From: Oxalobacteraceae bacterium AB_14
GTDB taxonomy: Bacteria > Pseudomonadota > Gammaproteobacteria > Burkholderiales > Burkholderiaceae_D
Assembly: GCA_000381565.1 (NCBI GenBank)
Contig: KB906725.1
Span: forward strand, 2,004,639-2,068,638
Direction of reading: 5' to 3'
Length of the DNA stretch: 64,000 bases
Shown here one piece after another: positions 26,281-37,166 of this stretch. A model generated the notes under the pieces. The model saw only the letters and a program-made list of their open reading frames with translations, searched no databases and was not told where the DNA came from. Each line of letters starts with the position of its first letter. Position 1 is the first letter of the stretch. A program made the position numbers and the translations under genes.

Positions 26281-27170
26281 GCGGCAGCGGCCTCCGTCGC
26301 CACCGCGACGAAGGCCGCCACCAGCGGCGAGGTTTCATCCTTGCGCTGCGCCAGCAGCAAGGTGGTGTTGGCTTGCGGATCGGCCAGCGGGCGGTAGCAG
26401 ACGCCGCCCATGTGGATGATGTCGAACGAGCTCGGCAACACCGAGATGCCGCAGCCGGCCGCCACCAGGCCGATGATGGTCGACGCTTCGTTGGCCTCCA
26501 TCGCGATGGTCGGCATGAAGCCGGCCGCCCGGCACAGCCGGAAAATCTGATGATAGATCCCGGTGCCGGCCGTCTTCGGATACATCACGAACGGCAGACC
26601 CTGCAGGTCGCTGATGGCGACCGCCTTCTGCTGCGCCAAGGGGTGCGCCAGCGGCAGCACCAGCGTCAGCGGATCGTGCCGCAGCACCGTCATCTCGACC
26701 GCGTCGGACACCGCCACTTCCGGCGGCCGCACCAAGCCCAGATCCAGTTCCCGCGCGGCGATGGCGTCGATCTGCGGCACCGTCGACATCTCGCGCAAGG
26801 TCAGCATCACGCCCGGATAGCGCTGGCGGTAGCGGTTGACCACGGTCGCGAACAGCGGTGTCAGCGGGGTGGAGAAGGTGAAGCCGACCCGCAGCTCGCC
26901 GGCCTCGCCGCGCTCGGCCCGGCGCGCGGTCTGCACCGCCTGCCCGGACAGCGACAGGATGCGGCGGGCGTCGTCCAGGAACAGCTTGCCCGCTTCCGTG
27001 AGGCGCACCCAGCGCTTGCTGCGCTCCAGCAGCCGGGCGCCCACTTCGACTTCCAGCATCTGGATCTGGTGGCTCAGCGGCGGCTGGCCGATGTGCAGGC
27101 GCTCGGCGGCGCGGGTGAAACTGAGCTCCTCGGCGACGGCGACGAAGTAGCGCAGGTGGCGGAGTTCCAT
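26277..27170 (-). CDS. LysR-family transcriptional regulator
   Basis: 297 residues. The N-terminal winged helix is MELRHLRYFVAVAEELSFTR, AAERLHIGQPPLSHQIQMLE, VGARLLERSKRWVRLTEAG. The effector domain follows from about residue 90 (ELRVGFTFSTPLTPLFATVV; RELDLGLVRPPE; GCGISVLPSSF). The opening resembles CatM/BenM-type regulators, which bind aromatic or other small acids. It is divergent from the MFS gene at 27276, so it most likely controls that exporter and itself. The ligand is unknown. Confidence 0.88.
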   Translation of the reverse strand: MELRHLRYFVAVAEELSFTRAAERLHIGQPPLSHQIQMLEVEVGARLLERSKRWVRLTEAGKLFLDDARRILSLSGQAVQTARRAERGEAGELRVGFTFSTPLTPLFATVVNRYRQRYPGVMLTLREMSTVPQIDAIAARELDLGLVRPPEVAVSDAVEMTVLRHDPLTLVLPLAHPLAQQKAVAISDLQGLPFVMYPKTAGTGIYHQIFRLCRAAGFMPTIAMEANEASTIIGLVAAGCGISVLPSSFDIIHMGGVCYRPLADPQANTTLLLAQRKDETSPLVAAFVAVATEAAAA

Positions 27171-27275
27171 CTCTGTTATCTTTTTAAAGTATGAGCAATG
27201 GTTTAAATATATATTGGACAGTGGTTCGGTGCAATCCTAAGATGAAGACATCGTACATCTGAAGAGTTAGCCACC
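27171..27275. promoter_or_regulatory. Divergent promoter region of LysR and MFS genes
   Basis: 105 bases between the two starts, with AT-rich DNA around 27201-27220 (TTTAAATATATATTGG). This is the expected place for a LysR-type T-N11-A site and both promoters. I cannot single out one operator with confidence. Confidence 0.5.
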
Positions 27276-28511
27276 ATGTCGCTGAGCGCCGCCGCAATCC
27301 CTGCCTGTTCCGTGCCGCGCATCGCCGCCGGCAGTCCTGAATTCAAGCGCAGCAACCGCGCGCTGTTCTTTGGCGGTTTTTCCGCCTTCGCCTTGCTGTA
27401 CAGCGTGCAGCCGCTGATGCCGCTGCTGTCGCGCGAGTTCGCGCTGAACGCGGCGCAGAGCAGCATGGTGCTGTCGGTGTCGACCGCGGCGCTGGCGGTG
27501 TCGCTGGTGGTGTCGAGCGCGGTGTCGGAGCGGCTGGGCCGCAAACCGCTGATGGTGGCGGCGATGGCGATCGCGGCGCTGCTGACGATCTTGTGCGCGT
27601 TCGCGCACAGCTATCCGCAATTGTTGCTGATGCGTGCCGCGCTGGGCGTGGCGCTGGGCGGCATGCCGGCCATCGCCATGGCCTACCTGGGCGAGGAGAT
27701 CGAGCCGGGCTCGCTGGGCCTGTCGATGGGGCTGTACATCAGCGGCAGCGCCTTCGGCGGCATGTCGGGGCGGGTGATCACGTCGGTGCTGAGCGATCAT
27801 TTCTCGTGGCGGCTGGCGATGGCGGTGGTGGGCGTGGCCGGCGTGCTGGCGGCGCTGGAGTTCTGGCGTTCATTGCCGGTGTCGCGCCACTTCGCGCCGG
27901 CGCGCGGCGGCTGGCGCAAGCTGCCGGCCGGGTTCCGCGTGCATCTGTCGGATTCCGGCCTGCCGTGGCTGTTTGCGCTGGCCTTCCTGCTGATGGGCAG
28001 CTTCGTCAGCCTGTACAACTACATCGCGTATCGCCTGCTGGGCGCGCCGTTCGGGCTGAGCCAGAGCGTGGTGGGGGCGGTGTCCTTCCTGTATTTGCTG
28101 GGGATCTACAGCTCGGTGTGGGCAGGGCGTTTGGCGGACCGCTACGGCCGCCGCCATGTGCTGTGGGCGGTGATGACCATCATGCTCGCCGGCTTGCTGC
28201 TGACCTTGTCGAACTGGCTGCCGCTGATCGTGCTGGGCGTGGCGCTGTTCACCTACGGCTTCTTCGCCTCGCATTCGATCGCCAGCAGCTGGGTGGGACG
28301 GCGCGCCAGCAGCAACAAGGCGCTGGCGTCGGCGCTGTATCTGTTTTTCTATTACCTCGGTTCCAGCGTGGTCGGCTCGGCCACCGGCATCATGTGGGGA
28401 CGCGGCGGCTGGCCGGGCGTGGTGCTGGTGCTGAGCGGCTTCCTGGGCCTGGCGCTCATGGTGGCGCTGCGCCTGCGTCGCCTGACGCCACTGGGGCAGG
28501 CCGAGCGTTAG
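27276..28511 (+). CDS. MFS transporter, YnfM-like
   Basis: 411 residues with about 12 hydrophobic segments. ERLGRKPLMVAAMAIAALL is the motif A loop; the N-terminal FFGGFSAFALLYSVQPLMPLL and MRAALGVALGGMPAIAMAYL match the YnfM group of efflux-type MFS proteins. The substrate is unknown. It is divergent from, and probably regulated by, the LysR gene. Its stop abuts the stop of the convergent TonB-like gene with no base between. Confidence 0.87.
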   Translation: MSLSAAAIPACSVPRIAAGSPEFKRSNRALFFGGFSAFALLYSVQPLMPLLSREFALNAAQSSMVLSVSTAALAVSLVVSSAVSERLGRKPLMVAAMAIAALLTILCAFAHSYPQLLLMRAALGVALGGMPAIAMAYLGEEIEPGSLGLSMGLYISGSAFGGMSGRVITSVLSDHFSWRLAMAVVGVAGVLAALEFWRSLPVSRHFAPARGGWRKLPAGFRVHLSDSGLPWLFALAFLLMGSFVSLYNYIAYRLLGAPFGLSQSVVGAVSFLYLLGIYSSVWAGRLADRYGRRHVLWAVMTIMLAGLLLTLSNWLPLIVLGVALFTYGFFASHSIASSWVGRRASSNKALASALYLFFYYLGSSVVGSATGIMWGRGGWPGVVLVLSGFLGLALMVALRLRRLTPLGQAER

Positions 28512-29159
28512 TCAACGCGGGCAGTTGGTATACGACCTCCTGCCGTCCGGGTGGATGTCGATGCAGTAGGTGACGACGGCGGTGATGATTTTGTAGGTGC
28601 GCGTCTTGTTCTCGCCGTCCGGCGTGCTCAGTTCGATGATCTTTGCGGCCTGGTACCACTTCGGCGGCACCGCTTCGTGCGCGGCGTTGATGCCGCGTTC
28701 CAGGCGGGCCTGCTTGCTGTCCGGCGGCGGCAGCGGGGCGCGCTCGGGATAGGCGGCGCGCAATTCCTTGTCGATTTTTCTCACGTCCAGCCTGGCCTGG
28801 TTCAGGATGTCGCTGGCGCTGGGCGGGCGTTGCGCGACAGGCGCCTGGGCGAAGGGATCGTCGGGGATGCTGGCCGGCGTGGGCTCGCTTGCCGGCGGTG
28901 GCGGGATCTCGGCGGCCGTCGGGGGCGCAATGGCTTTCGGCGCCGGCGTGAACTTGGCCTGCCGCGCGGGTTTGAGCTGCGGCTTTTGCGGGCTCTTGGC
29001 TGCTGGCCGCGCCATCGGCAGCAGCCATTGCATCGCAGCGCGCGAAGCGCGTGGCGTGTCGGCGGCATGCTGGCGCTGCATGAATGCGTAGATGATCGCT
29101 ATGTGCAGCAATCCGGTGATGAGCAATCCCGGCAGGTGGCGTGGTCGATATCTGATCAT
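28512..29159 (-). CDS. TonB-like energy-transducer-type protein
   Basis: 215 residues from the ATG at 29157-29159; a GTG at 29204 with TAAGGACTT upstream would add 15 residues. A single N-terminal membrane segment (LPGLLITGLLHIAIIYAFM) is followed by a long Pro/Ala/Lys linker (residues about 50-115) and a globular C-terminal part ending with TYCIDIHPDGRRSYTNCPR. The topology is TonB-like, but the C-terminal Y-P motif of TonB is not evident. No ExbB/ExbD genes are beside it. It may be a periplasm-spanning structural protein instead. Confidence 0.65.
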   Translation of the reverse strand: MIRYRPRHLPGLLITGLLHIAIIYAFMQRQHAADTPRASRAAMQWLLPMARPAAKSPQKPQLKPARQAKFTPAPKAIAPPTAAEIPPPPASEPTPASIPDDPFAQAPVAQRPPSASDILNQARLDVRKIDKELRAAYPERAPLPPPDSKQARLERGINAAHEAVPPKWYQAAKIIELSTPDGENKTRTYKIITAVVTYCIDIHPDGRRSYTNCPR

Positions 29160-29278
29160 GCCGGAAGAATAACTTGCAAATTGGATATATGTTGGTTTTG
29201 TCACAAGTCCTTACAAAGCCCGTAAGTTTTCCGCTCGGGGGGCGACCAAGGTGCATCATTGACCGCCCTGGAGACACC

Positions 29279-30037
29279 GTGAAGCATTTCATCCTGAGCC
29301 TGGCCGCTGCGGCCGCGCTGAATATTCCGCCGGCGCTGGCCGCCGGTTGCAGCGCGCAGAGCCCGGCCTATCGCATCGCCTTGCTGGAGTTGTACACCTC
29401 CGAGGGCTGCAGCAGCTGTCCGCCGGCCGACCGCTATGTCAGCGGCTTGCGCGCCGACGGCGTGACGGCGCAGCAGGCGGTGCTGCTGTCCGAGCATGTC
29501 GATTACTGGAACTACATCGGCTGGAAAGATCCGTTTTCCAGCAAGGCTTACACCGACCGCCAGCGCTGGCTGAGCGACCTGGCCGGCTCGCGCACCATCT
29601 ACACGCCTGAGATTTTTGTCGGCGGCAAGGAGCAGCGCGGCTGGCCGCGCGGCGTGGCCGACACGGTCAAGCGCATCAATGGCCTGGTGGCGCAGGCCGA
29701 GATCGGCATCACGCTGGACGCGGCCAGCGCCGGCGGGCTGGCGGTCAGCGTGACGGCGCGGTCGGCGCATGAAGGCAAGCTGTTCGTCGCGTTGGTCGAG
29801 AACGGTGTGGCCAGCCAGGTGAAGGCGGGCGAGAACAGCGGCCGCTTGTTGCGTCATGACTTCGTGGTGCGCGAGTGGCTGGCGCCGGTGCCGTTGATGT
29901 CGGGCGGCGCGGTCGTCAGCAGGACGCTGGCGCTGCCGGCCGGTGCCGCGGCCAGCCGGCTGGGCATCAGCGCTTTCGTGCAGACGGACAAGGGTGATGT
30001 GTTGCAGGCACTGTCGCTGCCGGTTTGCGGCGGTTAA
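29279..30037 (+). CDS. DUF1223 exported protein (thioredoxin-like)
   Basis: 252 residues from a GTG at 29279 preceded by GGAGACACC; an ATG is missing. Signal peptide residues 1 to about 21 (ALNIPPALA-AG). The core LLELYTSEGCSSCPPADRY carries a C-x-x-C pair like a thioredoxin fold, and YTPEIFVGGKEQRGW is typical of DUF1223. A redox or metal-related role in the periplasm is possible. It diverges from the TonB-like gene. The FNR-like palindrome at 30048 lies just past its stop. Confidence 0.85.
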   Translation: MKHFILSLAAAAALNIPPALAAGCSAQSPAYRIALLELYTSEGCSSCPPADRYVSGLRADGVTAQQAVLLSEHVDYWNYIGWKDPFSSKAYTDRQRWLSDLAGSRTIYTPEIFVGGKEQRGWPRGVADTVKRINGLVAQAEIGITLDAASAGGLAVSVTARSAHEGKLFVALVENGVASQVKAGENSGRLLRHDFVVREWLAPVPLMSGGAVVSRTLALPAGAAASRLGISAFVQTDKGDVLQALSLPVCGG

Positions 30038-30047
30038 ATGTGGCCGC

Positions 30048-30067
30048 GCGCTGATCTGCATCAGCGC
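30048..30067. promoter_or_regulatory. Perfect FNR-like palindrome / hairpin
   Basis: GCGCTGAT-CTGC-ATCAGCGC is an exact eight-base-pair inverted repeat whose core TGATCTGCATCA equals the central part of an FNR/ANR box (TTGAT-N4-ATCAA). No -10 element sits at the class II distance. It could be a regulator site for the gene at 30167 or a simple hairpin ending the DUF1223 transcript. Confidence 0.45.
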
Positions 30068-30166
30068 TCCATGGGTTAGCGATCCGCCCGCCGAAACCGG
30101 CGGCGGCCTCCACTGTCGAACTTCCTTGGCACGTCTGTGCCGGAGAAAACAGAGGAGGGAGACATC

Positions 30167-30502
30167 ATGCTGCAAGCGAACGACATCCAACATCGGTTTC
30201 ATTTGTTAGAACAGGCGATAGGACAGGCTGCGCAAGCCTGTTCGGCGGAACGCCAGGTGCCCGGCGAACTGCGCGACAGTATTCAGCGACTGGACCGGCA
30301 ATCCGATACGGCGAAGGAGGTGCTGCTGTCCCAGGATCAGCTGCGCATCCACAAGCTGGTGCGCGAAATGGAGCGGCTCTCCGAGCGTGCCCGGCAGGTC
30401 TGCATCAACGTCCCGCATCTGTCGTCGCACATGCGCGGTGCGGTGAGCTATATGCATGGGCAAGTCCTGGAGCTCAAGCGGGATATGCGCATCAGTTCGT
30501 AG
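30167..30502 (+). CDS. Small helical hypothetical protein
   Basis: 111 residues with AGGAGGGA before the ATG at 30167. Almost entirely helical and charged, with heptad-like stretches (RFHLLEQAIGQAAQACSAER, LRIHKLVREMERLSERARQV, SYMHGQVLELKRDMRISS) that could form an antiparallel coiled coil. No signal peptide. It ends 34 bases before the stop of the convergent primase-like gene. Family not recognised. Confidence 0.7.
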   Translation: MLQANDIQHRFHLLEQAIGQAAQACSAERQVPGELRDSIQRLDRQSDTAKEVLLSQDQLRIHKLVREMERLSERARQVCINVPHLSSHMRGAVSYMHGQVLELKRDMRISS

Positions 30503-30536
30503 CTGAAAGTCAGGCCGTCCGCGGACGGCCTGTTGC

Positions 30537-31322
30537 TTAGTGAGGAATCACATGCCGGAACGTCGGCTCGATGTTTTTGGCATGCAGGTGCTGGATGATG
30601 TCTTCCAGCGTCGCGTCTTTCAACAGCAGGCCAGCCGGGGCGACATGCGCTGGCGGCGTCGCAGGTTTGTGCGGACGCTCCTTGCCGTGCGGCGGGTGCA
30701 TGGTGGTGATGGCGTGTGTGAACTGCTTGTCGCTGATGCTTTGCAGGCCCTCCAGGAACGCGGCTTGCGCGGCGTAGGGCGGCATCATTTCCAATCCGGA
30801 CTCGTCGGCAAACGAGGCGCCCATGCCGGGATTGATGAACGCGGCCCAGGTGCCGCTGGCCATGTGCAAACAAGGCGGCAGCTCGGCCGTCGTGCTGGTC
30901 AGCGTGTCGGGACGCAGGCCGATCTCTTCGTTCGGTATGTCGGGGAAGTAGGTCTTGCGCAGCAGGTGCAAGAACTGCTGGGCCTGATTCAACGGCACCG
31001 GCGTCGCCAGCGACAGCCACAAGGCATAACCATCGCCGCCGCTGATGCTGACCGCCGGCGCCGGCAGGCTCAGTTGATCCTGCAGCGCGTTCGCCACGCC
31101 GCACAGGCGGTCCCAGTGCTGCAGGGGCGGGGCGTCGCCCATGCGGTTGAAGTCGACGATCATCGCGCGCACCAGGCCGTTGTCCGAGACCAGGTTGATG
31201 GCGCCGGTTTTTTCTCCGCCCAGGTGTTGCGCCAGCATCTGCGGCGTCAGCGCGCCGGCCGGGAAGCACTCCTGGTCGTCGAGCAGGTACAGCCGCTGCA
31301 GTTCCGCGATCAGCTTGTCCAT
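30537..31322 (-). CDS. Hypothetical protein with degenerate archaeo-eukaryotic primase-like fold
   Basis: 261 residues from the ATG at 31320-31322 that overlaps the stop of the CoA transferase gene by one base. VRAMIVDFNRMGDAP sits where AEP primases have their metal-binding D-x-D strand, SISGGDGYALWLSLATPV where they have the S-x-H/G-x-G-x-H-x-W motif, and ELPPCLHMASGTWAAFINP resembles the final R/K-poor core. The key second Asp and the His are absent, so catalysis is unlikely. This resemblance is my pattern reading, not a database result. A non-enzymatic nucleotide or RNA-binding role is one option. Confidence 0.6.
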   Translation of the reverse strand: MDKLIAELQRLYLLDDQECFPAGALTPQMLAQHLGGEKTGAINLVSDNGLVRAMIVDFNRMGDAPPLQHWDRLCGVANALQDQLSLPAPAVSISGGDGYALWLSLATPVPLNQAQQFLHLLRKTYFPDIPNEEIGLRPDTLTSTTAELPPCLHMASGTWAAFINPGMGASFADESGLEMMPPYAAQAAFLEGLQSISDKQFTHAITTMHPPHGKERPHKPATPPAHVAPAGLLLKDATLEDIIQHLHAKNIEPTFRHVIPH

Positions 31323-32551
31323 CACAGCACTCCCTGTGCGCGCAGCGCGGCGATGTCGTCGTCGCTTTGTCCCAGCAAGCTGCGCAGGATTTCGTCGGTG
31401 TGCTGGCCCAGCAGCGGCGGCGCGACCGCGTTGTCGGTCGGTGTGAGCGACATCTTCATCGGACTGCGCACCAGCCTGGTGCTGCCTGCGGTCGGATGCG
31501 GCACCTCCATCACCAGTTCGCGCGCCAGCACTTGCGGGTTCTTGTAGACGTCGTCGAGGTTGTTGATCGGACCGCACGGCACGCCGACCGCTTCCAGCCG
31601 GTCGATCCAGAAATCGCGCGGCTGCGCCAGCACCATCTCGGCCAGCAGCGGCACCAGCTCGTCGCGGTGCTGCACGCGCAGCGGGTTGGTGGCGTAGCGT
31701 TCGTGCGTGGCCAGGTCGGCGCGGCCGCCTACTTCGACAAACTTCTGGTACTGGCCGTCGTTGCCGGTGGCGACGATGATGTAGCCGTCGGCGCACTGGA
31801 AGGTCTGGTACGGCACGATGTTCGGATGGGCGTTGCCCCAGCGCTTGGGCGGCTTGCCGCTGTTGAGGTAGTTGCTGCCCATGTTGGCCAGCATGGCCAC
31901 CTGCACGTCCAGCAGCGCCATGTCGATGTACTGGCCTTCGCCGCTGCGGTCGCGGTGCGTCAGCGCGGCGAGGATGGCGATGGTGGCGTACATGCCGGTC
32001 ATCAGGTCGGTCAGCGCCACGCCGGCTTTCTGCGGGCCGCCGCCGGGCAGGTCGTCGCGCTCGCCGGTGACGGACATCAGGCCGCCCATGCCCTGGATCA
32101 GGAAGTCGTAGCCGGCGCGGTGCGCGTACGGGCCGTCCTGGCCGAAGCCGGTCACCGAGCAGTAGACCAGGTCGGGCTTGATGGCCTTCAGCGATTCATA
32201 GTCGAGGCCGTAGCGTTTGAGCTGGCCGACCTTGAAGTTTTCCAGCACCACGTCGCAGTGGCTGGCCAGTTCGCGGATCAGGGCCTGGCCGTCGGCGCTG
32301 GCGATGTCGATCGTCACCGAGCGCTTGCCGCGGTTGGCGGCCAGGTAGTAGGCCGCTTCGGTGGTGTCCCGGCCGGCGGCGTCCCTGGCGTACGGCGGGC
32401 CCCAGGCGCGGGTGTCGTCGCCGCTGCCGGGCCGCTCGATCTTGATGACGTCGGCGCCGAGGTCGGCCAGATTCTGCGAGCACCACGGTCCGGCCAACAC
32501 GCGGCTGAGGTCGAGGACGCGGATATGGCCTAGCGCTTTTGGAGCTGTCAT
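31322..32551 (-). CDS. Family III CoA transferase (CaiB/BaiF)
   Basis: 409 residues. IRVLDLSRVLAGPWCSQNLADLGADVIKIERP is the family N-terminus, GDDTR the CoA-binding part, and NFKVGQLKRYGLDYESLKAI with CSVTGFGQDGPYAHRAGYDF contain the typical region before the catalytic Asp (at GYDFLIQGM). It transfers CoA between carboxylic acids; the substrate is unknown. The following gene starts within its stop codon, suggesting coupled translation with the primase-like protein. Confidence 0.9.
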   Translation of the reverse strand: MTAPKALGHIRVLDLSRVLAGPWCSQNLADLGADVIKIERPGSGDDTRAWGPPYARDAAGRDTTEAAYYLAANRGKRSVTIDIASADGQALIRELASHCDVVLENFKVGQLKRYGLDYESLKAIKPDLVYCSVTGFGQDGPYAHRAGYDFLIQGMGGLMSVTGERDDLPGGGPQKAGVALTDLMTGMYATIAILAALTHRDRSGEGQYIDMALLDVQVAMLANMGSNYLNSGKPPKRWGNAHPNIVPYQTFQCADGYIIVATGNDGQYQKFVEVGGRADLATHERYATNPLRVQHRDELVPLLAEMVLAQPRDFWIDRLEAVGVPCGPINNLDDVYKNPQVLARELVMEVPHPTAGSTRLVRSPMKMSLTPTDNAVAPPLLGQHTDEILRSLLGQSDDDIAALRAQGVL

Positions 32552-32587
32552 GATGAGTGTAACCTTTTGAGTAATCCGATCAGGCCG

Positions 32588-32936
32588 CTAGTGTAGTGGC
32601 TCAGTCGGCGCTTGCACATAATTTTTTTGCAAGGTGGAGGCCAGTTCGCGCGCGGCCTGCCAGCGCAGCTGCGGCGATGGATAGTCGGGCTTGCTGCGCC
32701 GCGGATGCACGCTGCCCCGGTACGGCGTTGACGCGGGCGGCGAAGCGGGCGTCGCCGTCCAGCACGTGTTGGTCCAGGCGGGCGGCGTACACCTGGGCGG
32801 CGCGGGCGATGACCAGTTGCGGCGTCAAGGCGGCGTCCTGCGCGGACCCGGCGGCGGGCCCGCCGGCCAGCAGGGCGAGCAAAACGGGCCGCAGCAGCCG
32901 GCCGGCCCAGCGCCGCCTATTTGCCGCGTCCCGCAT
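32588..32936 (-). pseudogene. Exported small protein broken by a frameshift
   Basis: From the ATG at 32934-32936, a signal-peptide-like N-terminus (LLRPVLLALLAGGPAAGSAQ) leads to VIARAAQVYAARLDQHVLDGDARF and AARVNAV, after which the annotated frame becomes low-quality. The frame shifted by one base downstream reads RGSVHPRRSKPDYPSPQLRW, QAARELASTLQKNY, stop TAG at 32588-32590, which looks like genuine protein. I read this as a frameshift near GTACCGGGGC around 32722-32730. The N-terminus recalls M48-type peptidases only weakly. Confidence 0.55.
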
Positions 32937-32985
32937 TCGTGATAATGTTGACATCGTGTCCATCACTGCTTTCGAGGCATCCACC

Positions 32986-33738
32986 ATGTGGCCCTACCCA
33001 AAAATCGTTGCGCACCGCGGCGGCGGCACGCTGGCGCCGGAAAACACCGTCGCCGGCCTGCGCGCCGGCCTGGCCTATGGCTTTCACGCGGTCGAGTTCG
33101 ACGTCATGCTGTCGCGCGACGGCATCGGCATGGTCATCCACGATCCCGAGTTCGGCCGCACGGTGGCGGGGCAGGGCAGCGTGGCCGGGACCGACGCCAT
33201 CGACCTGTCCGGCATGGACGCGGGCAGCTGGTTCGGGCCGCAATTTCGCGATGAGCCGGTGCCATTCTTCACCCAGTTCATCGATTATTGCAAGCAGCAA
33301 CGCATCTGGATGAACGTGGAAATCAAGCCGGCCGACGGTTTCGAGCGCGAGACCGGAAAATGGGTTGCAAAAATAACACGCGAGCACTACGCGGCCGAGA
33401 TCGCGGCAGGGGACCCGGCCGCCTTCCCCTTGCTGTCCTCGTTCAGCTTCGACGCCCTGGCAGCGGCCCGCGATGCGGCGCCCGAGCTGCCGCGCGGCTA
33501 TCTGCTGGACCGCATTCCCGCCGACTGGCAGGCGCAGGCGCGCGAACTGGGCGCCGTGGCCATCCACACCAACCAGAAGCACCTGAGCCGGGAGCTGGCG
33601 GCGCAGATCAAGGCGGCCGGCTACGGGCTGTTTTGCTACACTGTCAACGATCCCGAACGGGGCCGGGAGATCCTGTCCTGGGGCGTGGATGGCTTCTGTA
33701 CCGACCGGATCGATTTGATCGGCCCGACTTTCGCCTGA
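32986..33738 (+). CDS. ugpQ: Cytosolic glycerophosphodiester phosphodiesterase
   Basis: 250 residues. WPYPKIVAHRGGGTLAPENT carries the His-Arg and Glu residues of the GDPD active site; VEFDVMLSRDG, VIHDPEF and the strand WMNVEIKP follow, and SFSFDALAAARDAAPELPRG plus GVDGFCTDRIDLIGPTF match E. coli UgpQ closely in order and length (247). It cleaves glycerophosphodiesters to sn-glycerol 3-phosphate and alcohols. No ugp transporter adjoins it, but a UgpC-type ATPase occurs at 62373. Confidence 0.92.
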   Translation: MWPYPKIVAHRGGGTLAPENTVAGLRAGLAYGFHAVEFDVMLSRDGIGMVIHDPEFGRTVAGQGSVAGTDAIDLSGMDAGSWFGPQFRDEPVPFFTQFIDYCKQQRIWMNVEIKPADGFERETGKWVAKITREHYAAEIAAGDPAAFPLLSSFSFDALAAARDAAPELPRGYLLDRIPADWQAQARELGAVAIHTNQKHLSRELAAQIKAAGYGLFCYTVNDPERGREILSWGVDGFCTDRIDLIGPTFA

Positions 33739-33757
33739 GGGAGGCTCGAAATACGAT

Positions 33758-33835
33758 GTCGTTCCCGCGCAGGCGGGAACCCATGCCGAGTATCCTGCCC
33801 GGCGATGTATGGATTCCCGCTTTCGCGGGAATGAC
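33758..33835. repeat. Intergenic mosaic palindrome, copy 3
   Basis: Starts GTCGTTCCCGCGCAGGCGGGAA, here given as GTCGTTCCCGCG and GGCGGGAA, and ends ATTCCCGC plus GGGAATGAC. Two palindromic arms flank a spacer of about 35 bases that differs from the spacer at 38982. It lies between ugpQ and alaS. Confidence 0.85.
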
Positions 33836-33922
33836 GGATTCGACATTCCGCTAAGTGGCCTGTGGCTCTCACGGTCATATATAATCAACCCTTTGCATTT
33901 GCCAGCTACCACTGCTTACGAC

Positions 33923-36532
<2,610 letters not shown>

Positions 36533-36565
36533 GTTGCCCAAAAGCCTAGGAATGCAGTAACTATG

Positions 36566-36598
36566 CGGCCTGCGTATCTTACGCAGGCCGTTGTTGTC
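36566..36598 (+). terminator. alaS terminator
   Basis: CGGCCTGCGT-ATCTT-ACGCAGGCCG is a perfect ten-base-pair stem with a five-base loop, followed by TTGTTGTC. It begins 34 bases after the alaS stop. Confidence 0.8.
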
Positions 36599-36733
36599 TG
36601 GAGCGAGCTGTTGTATACTTGCCAGTTCCCGTTGCAAACTTGCAACGCACTATGAACTATTTTGGTGCAGCGCGTCATTCGATCTGTTTTGGAGTAGTAT
36701 GACGTCAGTCCTAACAAAACATGCGGGTTCTTG

Positions 36734-36991
36734 ATGAGCGACACGATACTTGAAAACGAAATCATGGAATTCCACAAAGAACTCGACGCGCGCGGCCTGA
36801 ACTGCCCGCTGCCGATTCTCAAGGCTAAGAAAGCCTTGTCCGAGTTGCAAAGTGGCGAAGTCCTGCGCATCATGGCGACGGACCCTGGTTCGGTGCGCGA
36901 TTTCCAGGCATTTGCCAAGCAGACCGGCAACGCCCTGTTGTCCCATGTCCAGACCGGCCGTGAATTTGTCTTTTTGATGCAGCGCAAATAA
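36734..36991 (+). CDS. tusA: TusA-family sulfur carrier protein
   Basis: 85 residues from the ATG at 36734 (a TTG one codon earlier exists). LDARGLNCPLPILKAKKAL holds the Cys-Pro-x-Pro motif whose Cys carries persulfide; LQSGEVLRIMATDPGSVRDF and the C-terminal strand are typical. The family delivers sulfur for tRNA 2-thiouridine or other sulfur routes. No tusBCDE genes are near, so symbol tusA is by family only. It has its own upstream region with an inverted repeat GTTGCA-AACT-TGCAAC at 36631-36646. Confidence 0.88.
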   Translation: MSDTILENEIMEFHKELDARGLNCPLPILKAKKALSELQSGEVLRIMATDPGSVRDFQAFAKQTGNALLSHVQTGREFVFLMQRK

Positions 36992-37166
36992 GCCTGTTGC
37001 GTCTTTTTCTGTAGAAACATCGTCTGAGAGATTTATTTTTTAGACGATTTCTACTAGCTAAAAAACGCACGATCGTGCTTTATTTTCTTGTGCAGGCTGA
37101 ATTTCTCATATAATCTAGCCCACATAATTTAGTCCCGAATTCTTTAATTTTTCCAAAGGCACAGCT

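Noticed and set aside
36631..36646. GTTGCA-AACT-TGCAAC as an operator for the tusA-like gene
   Set aside because: A six-base inverted repeat is too short to support a specific regulator; noted in the gene entry only.
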